A program made the translations under genes and the position numbers. Below the pieces are notes generated by a model. The model saw only the letters and a list, made by a program, of their open reading frames with translations. It was not told the origin of the DNA and did not search any database. Below are positions 47,123 through 58,479 of a DNA stretch of 64,000 bases, one piece after another. The DNA comes from Molanna angustata. Its lineage: Eukaryota; Arthropoda; Insecta; Trichoptera; Molannidae. Numbering within the stretch: position 1 is the first letter of the stretch; every line of letters starts with the position of its first letter. The stretch is from NCBI GenBank assembly GCA_963576475.1, contig OY754964.1, positions 3,863,649-3,927,648 of the forward strand, read 5' to 3'.

Positions 47123-47151
47123 GACGCGTTTCGTGCAAGGCACATCGTCAG
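47123..47151 (-). ncRNA. Hammerhead ribozyme-type motif 1
   Basis: Minus strand: box CTGACGA, an extra T, stem II GTGC/GCAC with loop CTT, GAAAC, then GC and GTC, the expected cleavage position with a minimal stem III. The flanks ATAATATT (5') and GATAATC (3') allow a short stem I of about five pairs. All core bases of CTGANGA...GAAA are present; the extra T is the only departure. Type I hammerheads of this minimal form are known from PLE termini. Activity is inferred, not shown. Confidence 0.6.
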
Positions 47152-47210
47152 AATATTATTCTGACGATGTGTCTCGATGTGTCAGAATAATATTGTCGAT
47201 GTGTCAGAAT

Positions 47211-47239
47211 GACGCGTTTCGTGCAAAGTACATCGTCAG
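47211..47239 (-). ncRNA. Hammerhead ribozyme-type motif 2
   Basis: Minus strand: CTGACGA, T, GTAC/GCAC with one mismatch around TTT, GAAAC, GC, GTC, followed by ATTCTGACAC. Lies 88 bp upstream of motif 1 in transcription order, so the insertion is a partial tandem dimer. Stem II has one A-C mismatch and stem I pairing is weaker. Confidence 0.5.
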
Positions 47240-47440
47240 AATATTATTCTGACGATGTGTCTCGATGTGTACAATATAACTATTACCAAGTATTTTTATA
47301 CTTTTTTACAACATATCAACGTTTTTAATTGTGTTTTCTGTGAGACGATTAATATCGTAAGTATCCAGAATGTGGCAATTTGTTAGGTGCGTGAATCAAT
47401 ACTTGACATAGTAACTGTTAGTTGCACATGATGTTATATA

Positions 47441-48594
47441 AAATAAAAAATAATAAAATAACTATAACAATCAAAACTTAGTATTACCGTTTGGGTTTTA
47501 ATATATCACAATTCTGATTCAAGTTTCATTAAGATTTATATCTTTTCACAGAACGATCGTTTCAACTGTTGGCCTTTACAAACTGACACTTCTGTAATAT
47601 AATCTCCATAAAATAATGATTGTATAAAATAATCTCAAGAAAACATTTATTTTATTTTATGACGAGACAACCGTTTTTGCCAAAAAGGACAAAAAAAAAT
47701 ATTTGTATAATGTAAATTTATTTACTTCACACAGGTAACCAAAATATCAAAAGGGAGTTATAAATCATAAACTCCTGCAGAAATGCTTCACATCTCCAAA
47801 TACAATTTTATATTCTTGTAAAATATCCTTTTTCTGAATTCATTTTATGACACATAATAATGTAATATTTTATGTTAGGTACCTACCTAAATTCTTTACA
47901 ACGAAATAAAATGTGAAGTCGCAGGCAGATTGTTTAGTTCTGGGGTTTATGATGTAGCTAGGATGATGATGTAGTTGGTAAAACGTTAATTTGTACTATT
48001 GTCATGGCTCTCAGCGTATTAGAGTCGTCTGAATATTTCTCAAAGAAAATTGCAAATTCCAATCATGGAAAGGATAATATTAAATGAGATTTTTTAAATG
48101 AAGACTGTTTTAAAATTGTACGAACGTCTTTAAGTTGTATACCTCGCTCGCTGTAGAGCACCAGCTTAGAATAATGCTTCCAATCTTTTTTTAATATTAG
48201 TGTTTTGGGTAATCGAAAGTATATCAATGTAGTGCTTTTTTTGTGAGACGTCTCGTATCACCAAAAGTCTCTGGTCTGTGTGATAGTGCACAACCGTATG
48301 GGGATGGTCTTTAAGTAAATTCAAATGAAGTTGGTTGGTAACTTACAGTTTTTTATTCTTCTTAATAGGCTGGTATAAATTACAATACTTACAACTTTTA
48401 AATATACTACTTTTAAATGTATCGAATTATTTCAATATCGGAATATGATGGCGACGCGGAGAGCTTCGTTTTGTTAACGTATTCAATGGCGAGGTAGACA
48501 GGCACGAATGAATGGGAGCTGCGTTGGAGGTTTGTCGATGGGCACACCTCGATCGGCGAAATAAAACGGGTTCTTCTGTGTTGCCTCAACCGCA
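47441..48594. other. Intergenic, no gene seen
   Basis: AT-rich up to 48360. 48430-48600 is GC-richer (atggcgacgcggagagcttcg...cgatcggcgaaataaaacgg), without a recognised coding frame. Confidence 0.4.
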
Positions 48595-48645
48595 TACCTG
48601 GCGCTGGTCACCTCACATTGTGGGATACGCTGTGTTGCTATGTAT
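48595..48645 (-). repeat. Interspersed repeat family D, terminal fragment
   Basis: 'ggcgctggtcacctcacattgtgg' complements the start of 27600-27845. Confidence 0.45.
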
Positions 48646-48665
48646 GTATCTATTGCCCAGTATTT

Positions 48666-49596
48666 CAGTCGGCCCTTAGGAGTTTAACTCAAGTTTAACA
48701 AAAATATTGCGTATTTCAGTACCAAATCTTCCCTCAAATACGTCACTAAACCACAAATATTTAACTCAACGTTTCTGGCGGATTGCGTGTCTTAATCTTG
48801 AGTTAAGTATTGTTTCTAGTCTTTTTCGCCAGGTGGCGTACTAATCGCCGCACGCTTTAATGTTTTATTTCATTTTATACTACAAATAACTATGCATAAT
48901 AATTATAATCATGATTTATTTTTGATGTTAAAATAAAAGACTTGATATAGAAGTGGTTCATGTATTTAATATTTATTTTCTTTTTTACATAATTATATTG
49001 TATTGCCTGACAACAAACGAAATAAACTGTCAGCCATAATGAAACGTCAGGCACGCAACTTTATTTTTGCGATGTTTTTTCATCCCACTTTTTAAATTGA
49101 TCCATCCTGTTTCTATATATATAATGTGTATTCTTAAATTTTCTACATAAGACACTATTTTACCATGATCACTTAGTTCCATATCTATCTGTAAAATGTA
49201 CATACATTTTGCATTGAAGTACTACGTACGTAGTACATATTCTTCAATCACATTTTTTCACTACAATGTTTGATTTTAATTAAAAAAAACATCGATCTGT
49301 ATAAAAAATTGAAAAAGTAACATGCTGTGTAATGAAACAAATAAAATAATGTGTTGTTATAACAATAAAATAATATTTAGTCACAGCTTCGCGTCACGTA
49401 TCATTTAAGGTTATTACAATTTGACTTGAATTTGACAGATGCGTTATAGACAATAACCATAGAAAACGTAAAATATATCTATAGTTGAAGATTACGTAAC
49501 TGACGTTTCATTTTGCACTGAAATACGCGAATGAAATTTAATCTTCCCTAAACTTTTAACTTGGATTACTAAATCCAACGATTTAAGGGCCAACTG
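48666..49596. mobile_element. 931-bp MITE-like element, CAGTYGGCCCTTA ends
   Basis: Left CAGTCGGCCCTTAGGAG and right CTCGTTTAAGGGCCAACTG-type ends are inverted partners (TAAGGGCC.ACTG). Inner partners are 'gcgtatttcagt' (48701) and 'actgaaatacgcg' (49515). No target duplication is obvious and there is no frame. Superfamily unassigned. Confidence 0.5.
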
Positions 49597-50279
49597 ATAT
49601 CTCGGGCCTATGTCTTTAAGATACCAAAAAAAACGATTTGTATAAATAATGACATATCTTTAAACGTCAAAAAAATTATTTAAGATAATTAATGGACTAC
49701 AAATTTCATAAAACGTTTCCATTTCGTGTAATACCTAGGAACATCATAATGTGCCGAAATGTATAACTCGCCTGCAACACACATATTATACACAAATTGA
49801 AATTGAATATTCATAAAATAAAATTAAATGTTAGTAGAAAATGGTTTAAGATACAGAAATACAACATTACGTGTTTATGTAGAGATTCTTTGCTTTATTA
49901 CCAAAATTCTCTAAGAGATATATCGTGTAATCTAGGTTATAAAAAATAATGACAATATTACTAAAAAAACACACACACAAAGAAGTAACAATATTTCATA
50001 TTATTTTTAAAATAATACATGTATTCCTTTTTGAACCAACCCAAATAATGTGATTTAGCGCAATATGAGGTACATAGTTTATTTTTTCAAATCTACAGTG
50101 AACAAGAAAAAAAAAATAACATTGCATCGAGAAAAAGAAGGAGAAAATTAAAGAACTCTGACAGAATAGCATCGAAGAATTATTAGACCAATATAGATTT
50201 TTCTTTTCTTGATGTTACATTATTCCTATCTAAGTATTTCATAGTCCAGATTACTATAAATAAAAGCATGATATGCTTC
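49597..50279. other. Intergenic, no gene seen
   Basis: AT-rich. Confidence 0.45.
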
Positions 50280-50470
50280 TACCATCTTACAACCCGGGTC
50301 TTTTTGAGATCCGAATTCATATTTTCCTTAACATATTACATACTCTCCCCATCGCTACGTAGTGCGCTTTTTTGGTAAAAAATGGATGTATTCAAATCCT
50401 TATAACTAGTGTCCCCTACGTAGCCATTTTAAAAAATATTAAACTTAAATATAAGTTCTGTTCAGAATAG
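50280..50470 (+). mobile_element. LINE 3'-end fragment
   Basis: Parallels the end of 53515-54010: 'cccgggtctttttgagatccg/aaaacccg', 'tattttccttaacatatt', 'tctccccatcgctacg', 'agtcccctacgtagccat'. Only the last codons and UTR remain. Confidence 0.6.
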
Positions 50471-52954
50471 GAATTTCAAGTATGGTATCTCAGCCTAGCA
50501 GATCGAAGAGACGAGAGTTTTGTTGTTTTCATACAATATGTCACACTGTATAAAAACAAGATCTAAGGCCTAAAAATATAATAAAATTGTAATAAGATTA
50601 TTAAACTCAAATTGAATGCAGAATCGATGAACTTTATGCCAATGCATTAATTAAATCAGCCAGTGTACTAAATTAAGTTTCTTTGATTTTATTTATACCA
50701 ATTAAAAATAAAATTCTTTCTTGGATAGAAATTCAATGTTTACGTGTATCACAGAAAAAAAGTGTTCGTGTAATATATTTTTTACATAAATAATTGTCTA
50801 AGATAAGATATTTTACTTGAACAATTTAAACTGAAATTAAAGCCACAAGTATTTCCAAAGACCAAATATATGTACAAAGAATCTGCATCAGCTTACGTTT
50901 CCATCCAAAAATTTAATATGACGATTGTAGATAGATATTGAAAAAATGACGAATGGTTATTTATCCACACCAACCAACCAACCAACACTTCATGAGGAAC
51001 TTTACCTCAATATTTACGAGTAGGTACTTGGCACTTCAAAACACCACCGCACTGCTAACAATCTATAATATTCTTCATACTTCTACTTACTTCTACTTTC
51101 CGTGTCCGGAACACCATCATATTGGTTGGTGCTCCGGTGGTGGAAGGATTGGCCGGCATTCTGCCGTTTCCAGGGACGCCCGATTGCTTTTCCGAAGTTA
51201 ACCGAAACTCAATCTATGTAAAGATTTGTCTGTGATTATTTTTTATTTTCCATATACATTGGAAAGATTTATGGTTCCTAATATTCTTATTTCACTCCCA
51301 TCTTTTCTCCTCTGATGGTTAGAGGTCTCGTCCATCTGCTTCCACTCGTTTAAATCTTGTTCTCTTCACATGCAGTTTCTCCCAGAGAAGTGGACAACAT
51401 CGTTTACTTATTTTAGGGAGTTTGTAGGTACAACTGGTTGACAAAGATCCCTATAATAGGACATCCGATAAATTATTTTGTACCAAAATATTACTAAAAT
51501 AAAATGCAGCAAATGATCTCATATCACATGTAAATATTAACAATATTCAACTACCTAGTAAGTTAGAAGTGTATCAAGGGGATAAAAGTATTGTGAAGTT
51601 ATTACAATCAAAACATATTATGTGTATGCAAAGTGAAATATTTAAATACTAAGTGAATCGACTCGAATTAATTATCTGTTTCCGATCAACTCCTTATAAT
51701 ATCATCTCTCAATATCGCTTTCTGGAATCTTCAACGCTCGTTTATTGCCTCGGCCGTCGTTATCGGGAAATATACTATTCTGATTGGTCGCACGGCTGCC
51801 AGGCGCCGCGCCGTGTCGCCACAGAATTAAAAGCCCCTAATAATCGGTGTTTGGCACAAAAAGTTAAGAAGTAAAAATATATGACACAAGTACCTACAGT
51901 ACAGATAAACTAAAGAAGAAGAAATATATACGATATTTTACTCATGTCGAACACTAAATGCTATTAATACCACAGACTAATAATAGTAATTTTTAAAGCA
52001 AAATTTCTTCGTGCACACCGCGTGACTGCAATCAAAATTTAGTAGCTAACAATATAACGAATATTCGATTTTTTTGATCGGTTTGGGATGAAAATTGAAA
52101 CAGAGCTCGACACTTATATCAAAAATTTAACAAAGGATTTATATATCAGTAAAAGCAATTACTTTTAATAATATATAAATGTGTCTATTCGATTTATATT
52201 TAAACATTGAATTTGTTACCATCGTTCCACATTTCCTGACATAAAATTGTATGTTACCTTGTATGTTTTCTCATTCTGTGAGTATTTAAGAATACCTTTT
52301 TAAGAGATTGAAAGACGATGTAAGTATGTACATATATGGAATTGGGGTCTAGCATGAACGAATTATTATATGGTTTGTCACAAAAAATGTTATATCCTGC
52401 TAATCCTACAACTTAATCTATGAAAATTTTAAGGGTGCGACAATTTTTTAACATGGATATTTTTTACTAGAGTTACCGCGTAGTGACCAGACAGTCAGAT
52501 GGTGAAGGAGTGAAGTGAACCTTAAGAAATATCAAAATAGCAAAAAACATTTTCATTAGAAATTTGTACTTGAACTGTGTGACGCAGTATCATACATAGC
52601 TATACGAAATGATTCAGCATCTATATGTAATGGAACTTCATCGCTTTACTGTGAAGTTCTTACAATAAGGGAGCCATATTATTATCTCAGTATAGGACTG
52701 TTGAAGCGTGAAATATACTTCATCGGTAGGTATGTACATTAATTAAATGTGCATTTTTCTTTATGCTATATAACCCAGCCGACATCATAAAAGCAACCAA
52801 CAGCTTGATGATAGCAAAGCTAAAATGAATGTCAGGTACTTCAAAAATAATAGCAGTACCTTTTTTCAATTATCTAGGCAACCCACCCTTAAAAGAATGA
52901 TTCTTTGTGCCGTATAGGAATGACAAAATCTACATTCTTGATATTGTATTTTAT
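50471..52954. other. Intergenic with two GC-rich patches
   Basis: 2.5 kb without a recognised repeat. 51100-51200 (ccggaacaccatcatattgg, gccggcattctgccg) and 51740-51850 (ctcggccgtcg, a CCAAT box as attggtcg, ccaggcgccgcgccgtgtcg) stand out in composition and could be regulatory or exonic. No frame gives a known protein. Confidence 0.4.
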
Positions 52955-53290
52955 TATTCTTCTTCTTCAACTTGCTGTAGATTAGAGTTTGTTACCACAG
53001 TTGGTACTCCTGAGATGCTGTACTCCAGCTATCTTACCATCGTTTCGGAGGTCTTCCTACAAAGTTGACGCTGTCCGTGTGTTCTTTGGCGTAAATCTAT
53101 GTGGGGAAGTCTCGTATGACTCATCCACTGCACATGCTGATACCAGTATCGTCGACGCTGTCTCCTCCATCTGACCACTTAGTGGACCTCACATCAATCA
53201 CGGATTGTCGTGTTTCTTATTCGATCATACAAGGTCATCCAAGCAACGGCATTAAGAGTTCTCACCATACTTTTGGTCTTCAGAGTGTCC
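52955..53290 (-). pseudogene. RTE-type LINE remnant (minus strand)
   Basis: Minus translations give MVRTLNAVAWMTLYDRIRNTTIRD, the MYDRIRNEDIRR-type block of 18715-19345. These are followed after frame changes by VRWSDGGDSVDD-like, HVQWMSHTRLPHI-like and GRPPKRW-like segments. Ends near a TTCTTCTTC run. Confidence 0.6.
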
Positions 53291-53514
53291 GATTTTCCCA
53301 TAATGACATAGGATGTATTTAATTCGTTATTCAAAATGTATTTATTTACAGATACAGAAAGTAAGTTGAGAGATAAAAAATAGGCATATTGACAGACAGA
53401 AGTAAGGCATTTGTATCTATAAAAAACCAACTATACAATATACTACAGGGGCTCCATTGAAGCGAAGGTAAAACTTTTCAAAAATTGAGCGCATCGGTTT
53501 TTTTTCAAAAACTC

Positions 53515-54010
53515 ATATTTTTGTTATGGACGTATATACGGCCAATAATTGAATATGGTAGTTACATGGTGGCTCCCCCCCAATATCTACTATGAATACC
53601 CTCGATGCTGTAATGTACATCTGATTGACGACCCATCATTGACTGATGGATTGCAATCATCAGAGGTCGGTATTCTATAGATACAACCACGGGAGATACT
53701 CAAAGAACTTACATCCCTGGTCTCTCTTCCACCCATTCACAATAATCATTCCCATTAACGGTAAACCTTCAATTTACACGAACCAGTCACATTCCGAACT
53801 CTTTTATCAACACATCAGCCCGGCTGTGGAACGATCTTCCGAAATCTGTATTTACATTTTCTAAGAACCCGAGTCTTTTAAAAACCCGAATTAATATTTT
53901 CCTTGGCAGATTGCAAACCCTCCCCAACGCTACGCAGTACGCTTCTTTGAAAGAATTTAATGGACCCGAATTCTAATAGTCCCCTACGTAGCCATGTTAA
54001 AAAATAAAGG
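53515..54010 (+). pseudogene. CR1/Jockey-type LINE C-terminus (decayed)
   Basis: RPIIEYGSYMVAP near 53538, LIDDPSLTDGLQSSEV near 53619, then SHIPNSFINTSARLWNDLPK near 53790 and a cysteine-free C-tail, ending in the shared 3' box 'agtcccctacgtagccatg'. At least two frame changes. It is the thumb and C-terminal region; no catalytic motif remains. A different family from the LINE at 15121. Confidence 0.72.
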
Positions 54011-54468
54011 ACAACGAAACTTTCAATTTCGAAGAAATGTCAAATTTATTGATAATGCATCGGGATGGCAACGAATAATATTGATATTGATGAATATTAT
54101 TGATTGAACGTACCACTTAATGTTATTTTGTACTACTAAAACGGTAAAACTATATCTTACTACTGTCTATATATTTATCAGAGTAGTTTGATATCATGGT
54201 GATTTGATATTGTTCACCAAATACGGTTCCATCGACAAATTAAAATAACTAATAATGAATTCATCGCATTAATACAATATCAAATACTTTTAAATAGTAT
54301 CAGCTATAGCGACTTGAACTACATAAATATCTGCTCTAATTTTGACAGCAACATAGTCAATGTGTGAAGCAGAAAAACACTTTCATGTCACATCTTCTTA
54401 ATTAATTACAAAACTGCTGTGAATATCTTGCAATATGTTGTTTCAATAACACAGAACCATAATCTAAA
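54011..54468. other. Intergenic, no gene seen
   Basis: AT-rich. Confidence 0.45.
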
Positions 54469-55289
54469 ACTAGTTGCATGTAACACATGAGATCCAACTG
54501 TCGATAGCGATAGTACCTATGTATAGTTGAAGAATAAGTACCACACTATAATCCCATAAATGAAAATTATTGAATATTTTAAGATACTCTGTTTTCTTTA
54601 CAACACATGAAGGTATGTATGTCAAGATAGGATAGTATGGAGGTCAGTCCTTTTTTCCTACCCAGAATATGAAAACAGAATGATGGTGTGTATGTATGTT
54701 TGGAGATTAGTATCAAACTATTAAGTCTTCTTAGATATTGTGTGTAGGCTACTGCCATACAAATTGTGTGAAGCAATGTCGTCACTAAATTCAATTTTTA
54801 TAAAAATTGTGAAAAAAAATGGGATGTGCTAATACAATGTTAATATTTTTTATAGAAAATTAAATTACCTAGTTGGGGTGTTTCGGCTTTTTTCGATATT
54901 TTTAAAAAAATTGGAAATATAGGCAGTTAAACTCATAAATTTATCATAAAAAAAAAATTTTCTTAATAAAAAATGTTTGAGAAACCCTGGAATATTAAAA
55001 AAAAAATATTTAAGATTTTGTATTTGTCTATGTTCATACCAATTTTCAGAGTTCTAGCTTTTATGGTTTTTGAGATATATGGGAAAATAAACCTTAATTT
55101 CAAAAGTTGATAACCCCTGACTGAAACAAAAATTCATAGGAACATATATGCTGCGAGGCCTCTAGTTGGTGTTATTAGCATGCAAAATGTCAACTACGCC
55201 ATACAAAATGTTCCTTCGTACACGCATCTTGGCTTAATAATGTCGATTCATTCAGAGAATTGAATTCTCATGAACGAATCGACAGTTGG
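54469..55289 (+). mobile_element. Helentron-like non-autonomous element, full copy
   Basis: Starts ACTAGTTGCATGTAACACAT, then CCAACTGTCGATAGCGATAG. The interior has 'gatggtgtgtatgtatgttt' and a stretch shared with 43317-43830. It ends with the stem-loop ATTCATTCAGAGAA...TTCTCATGAACGAAT and CGACAGTTGG. About 820 bp; no frame. Flanks show no target duplication, consistent with Helitron-class insertion. Confidence 0.68.
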
Positions 55290-55659
55290 AATATGTATAC
55301 AGCCAATGAAATTTCATCAAGCAAAATAGGTAGCTACCTACTATTCGAAAAGTTGCAATAGCAAAACACTTATGTAGTAAATCCTTAGAGGAATCGGACA
55401 GTGTAAAGAGTAAACAAAGCTGCTAACTAAGATTGAAGCTTCTGGCAAATAGTTCAATGAAGTGGAATATATTACCTTGTGATGTCCGTGGAGCTCAAAG
55501 TAAAGGCACTTCCTGTAATAAACTGTAATCTACTTTGTCAGTTAGAGAAATACTCAATTGCACATCCACAGTCAATTTATCATAGTTTTGATACGGTATA
55601 AAATTATTCGATAGAAATAATTAATTGACAATTCATTAAAATAACAATATAACATTGTT
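55290..55659. other. Intergenic, no gene seen
   Basis: No supported feature. Confidence 0.45.
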
Positions 55660-55985
55660 TATTTATACTTTTATTCCACAACTAGTTTCAAAAACTACCG
55701 TTCTCTTCTTCAGGTGGGTTTAAACTAAAAACTAATTTGGTGTGGTGTGTGGCCGTGTCATGGGTATAGCGGGTGGTGGGGGTGAGGGGGGGACAAACGG
55801 GAACATGGATAATAATGGTGAAGTGTTGGGTTGTTAATTATTTAGGTACTTGTGATTGTTTATGGCTTGTGGATTTCTAATGTCTCTAAATTATTTTGTT
55901 TCAGTCCGTATGTATGTTTATGTAATAATTGTGCGTTTGTAAAGGACCGTTCGAGTGAGTTCCATGAAATGTTTGGGGTCGACTT
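55660..55985 (-). pseudogene. Penelope-like element 3' end (minus strand)
   Basis: Minus strand: FTNAQLLHKHTYGLKQNNLE and a stop, the last codons after the GIY-YIG domain. A C-rich UTR (cccccctcacccccaccacc, caccacaccaaattag) and a hammerhead-like motif at 55680-55713 follow. The UTR and codons match 18189-18470. The nuclease core and reverse transcriptase are missing. Confidence 0.72.
55680..55713 (-). ncRNA. Hammerhead-like motif in the PLE 3' end
   Basis: Minus strand: CTGAAGA, extra A, a wobble-rich stem II (AGAGAAC/GTTTTT) around GGTA, GAAAC, TA, GTT, then GTGGAATAAAAGTATAAAT. Box 1 and GAAA are intact. Stem II relies on G-T pairs, so folding is less certain than at 47123. Confidence 0.5.
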
Positions 55986-57474
55986 CAAATAGTTATTTGA
56001 TTTCGCAACCTACATATATATTTTTAAATCATAGGTAGGTACATGTATGTGTTAGATGTAAAATTAACTTGCCTTTTAATTAAATTGGCCTATTCTTTTA
56101 TATTTTTAGTGCATTTATATCGTTTTTATTTTTTTTAATGTTGCATTGTAGCTGTATTTGGAGTCTTTTTTTAATTACTCTTCGGTAGAAATTGTGTCAT
56201 GAAATTTACAAAATGTCAGGCAAGATAATATCAGGCTTGAAAAATTAATCGTAGGTAATTGAAAAATAAACAAGGAGGAAAGATGGTCACGACCCTCAGC
56301 AATGAGGATGGAGTCAAATTGATTTAAATGAAACAACTTCTAAAAAACGAGAGGAAATATTTACCAGAGACCAACATCCAGTAGTGGAAAGATGGCTTAA
56401 GTTAAAAGAATTAGATTGTTCAGACAACTTCTACCATAAATGACAAGAAACGAAATATGCAAACGGATCCATTTCCATCATTTTCGTTAAACGACTTGTA
56501 GAGTTATTGTTCATCCAAATTCTTCTATCATACATAGAAAGCAGCATGTTAAAATGCATCTAATTGTACTCACATGAGTTCAAACTAACATGACGTCATA
56601 AGGGGTCAATCGATACGGCACCAGTTAGTTCACAATTGTACATATCTGAACAGAGGGTAGAGGATAATACTTGGACCGTTGCCAAGAGATGCTGAAAACC
56701 AGCGTTGCATTACGGGAAATTTAACCAATCAAATCTCATCACTGTATTATTTGTACCCAACGATGAACAATAATGCAGATCTATTAAAAATAATGGCGTT
56801 TACTTACTAACTTGAAATGCAAAACAACAATACGAACTTTTATTTTATTTCATCCAATTGAGAATTTATGGTGATAATCGCGTTGTAATGGCAGCTTGTG
56901 AGAAACAATACAAACTGTTAATAACTACAGGTTCTTGGTATGGTTTTATTGTTGATTATATGATTTTAAGTTGAATATTTTGTAATTTTGGGTATGTATT
57001 TTAAATGTCATTATGAATTTGGATCTCTCAATACTATATAATTAATATGATTAAAAATGCTACTCTTGAGCAGAACCTGCAGCAATGAGGAGGTCCGCAG
57101 AATCTACATATGCCATGGAGGACATCGTGAAGTACAACAGGCAAAGAAGTCGCTACTGAAGGGATCTTGTAGAATGGATTAATCACAAAAAGCTACCCAA
57201 AAATGCAATGCTTAAGGTGGCGAAAGAAGATTGGCTTTATATCTTTATGATTGCTACATAATTACTTCAAAAAAGAAAAAGTATATAAAGGGACATTTCT
57301 AGTAGCCATTACCCAAAAACGTATTGATGGAAAAAAAACAGCTATCAATGGATATTTGATAGATAATTATCCATCAAGAACACATTTTGGATAATTTAGA
57401 AATATTTTCAAAACGAACTTTTATTCTAGCCGAATATTATTATAGATGCATATACATACGCAAACATTTGGATA
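55986..57474. other. Intergenic, no gene seen
   Basis: Short frames near 56280-56420 and 57060-57180 (for example MEDIVKYNRQRSRY) resemble no family I can name. Left unassigned. Confidence 0.4.
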
Positions 57475-57835
57475 ATTTTCCCTATCGGGAATCAATGATA
57501 TTTGTAACAAAAATTATAACATCTCAGTAGAGACGAAGTTGGAATATTATAGGAGAATCAGGAACCCAAGGCACCTACAGGACTCACAACCTGTCATCGG
57601 CTAGCTTACGTGATCACTTTTTGTACTTGCGCAGCTTTTACCAATTTTTAAAAATTGTATTGATAGGGAATTTAATTAGAAGACAATTGTAAAACATTTT
57701 GCAAGTGCAAAAAATGACAGTTCGTAAGCCAGCCAATGAAAGGTCGTAAGCTCTGTAGGTGCCTTGAGTTCCTTGTTCTTCTATAATATTTCAACTTCGT
57801 CCATATTGAAATTGTCATAAAATTTAATTATTGTC
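57475..57835. mobile_element. MITE family B, complete two-armed copy
   Basis: Left arm 57490-57640 (tctcagtagagacgaagttg, aggcacctacaggactcac) pairs with right arm about 57700-57815 (gtaggtgccttgagttcc, caacttcgtc). Outer ends carry ttttccctatcgggaatcaa, a diverged form of the 24.3-kb hairpin arm; the right outer end is truncated. About 60 bp of unpaired centre. Confidence 0.78.
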
Positions 57836-58479
57836 GTTTCTGGTCTGAATAATTTATAGTTCTTCACAAAAACATGTTAAAGACTTTAAGCGTCTTAGTA
57901 ACATTATTTGAGACAATGCAATATTGGATTAATTACGCCAAGTCAAGAAGAATAATGTATATCTGCATCTCTCGACTCGGGAAATTATTATTTGAGATAT
58001 GAAAAGGTACCTCTAAGCAATTCTCTTTGTTATATTAAAATTTAATAAGTATATTATTCGAGTAATTCTTTTGAAGAAAACTATTCCCTTAAAAATGAAC
58101 ATTTAATAACATAGGTACTTAACGTTTATGACTTTGCATCCAACTGCAAATAAAAACATCCAACATTACCATCACGATATATCTCTATTTGAACTTATAA
58201 GTGAATTAAAATACCCGATCTTCATACCTGAAAAAGTATTTTAGTACTTTTTCATCTATGTTAAGTGGAACTTTTAACTGTGAAGCAGGATTGAAAAATA
58301 AAATAAATATACCTACTCGAAGATTCAAAACTCCATAAGGGACATAGAGTGATGGTATGTACATCCGTGACGTCATGTTATCGTCGCCACTTGCGGAAGG
58401 TGATGGTTCCAGTTTTGAGTGACTGGTCGGTTTGTAAGTGAGAGATTCTGTACTACCATAATATAATCTGTGGCATGTC
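57836..58479. other. Intergenic, no gene seen
   Basis: 58330-58355 resembles the last bases of an RTE tail (ataagggacatagagtgatgg). Confidence 0.4.

Larger units (their letters stand above)
47006..47320 (-). mobile_element. 315-bp insertion with two hammerhead-type motifs and 12-bp TSD
   Basis: Flanked by identical gtttttaattgt at 46994-47005 and 47321-47332. Its ends are partly inverted: 'gttgatatgtt...atacttggtaatagt' at 47059-47097 and the complement at 47282-47320. The interior holds two minus-strand hammerhead-type motifs and several inverted CTGACGATGTG segments. It lacks protein frames and looks like a non-autonomous or dead-on-arrival PLE-related unit. Confidence 0.75.
46955..47440 (+). 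mobile_element. Third-family SINE split by an insertion
   Basis: 46955-47005 contains the B box ggttcgattcccag and part of the body. 47321-47440 continues with 'gtgttttctgtgagacgatt', 'aatatcgtaag' and 'agaatgtggcaa'. The reverse complement of 30405-30570 runs through the junction uninterrupted. The A box is not seen. Confidence 0.75.
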
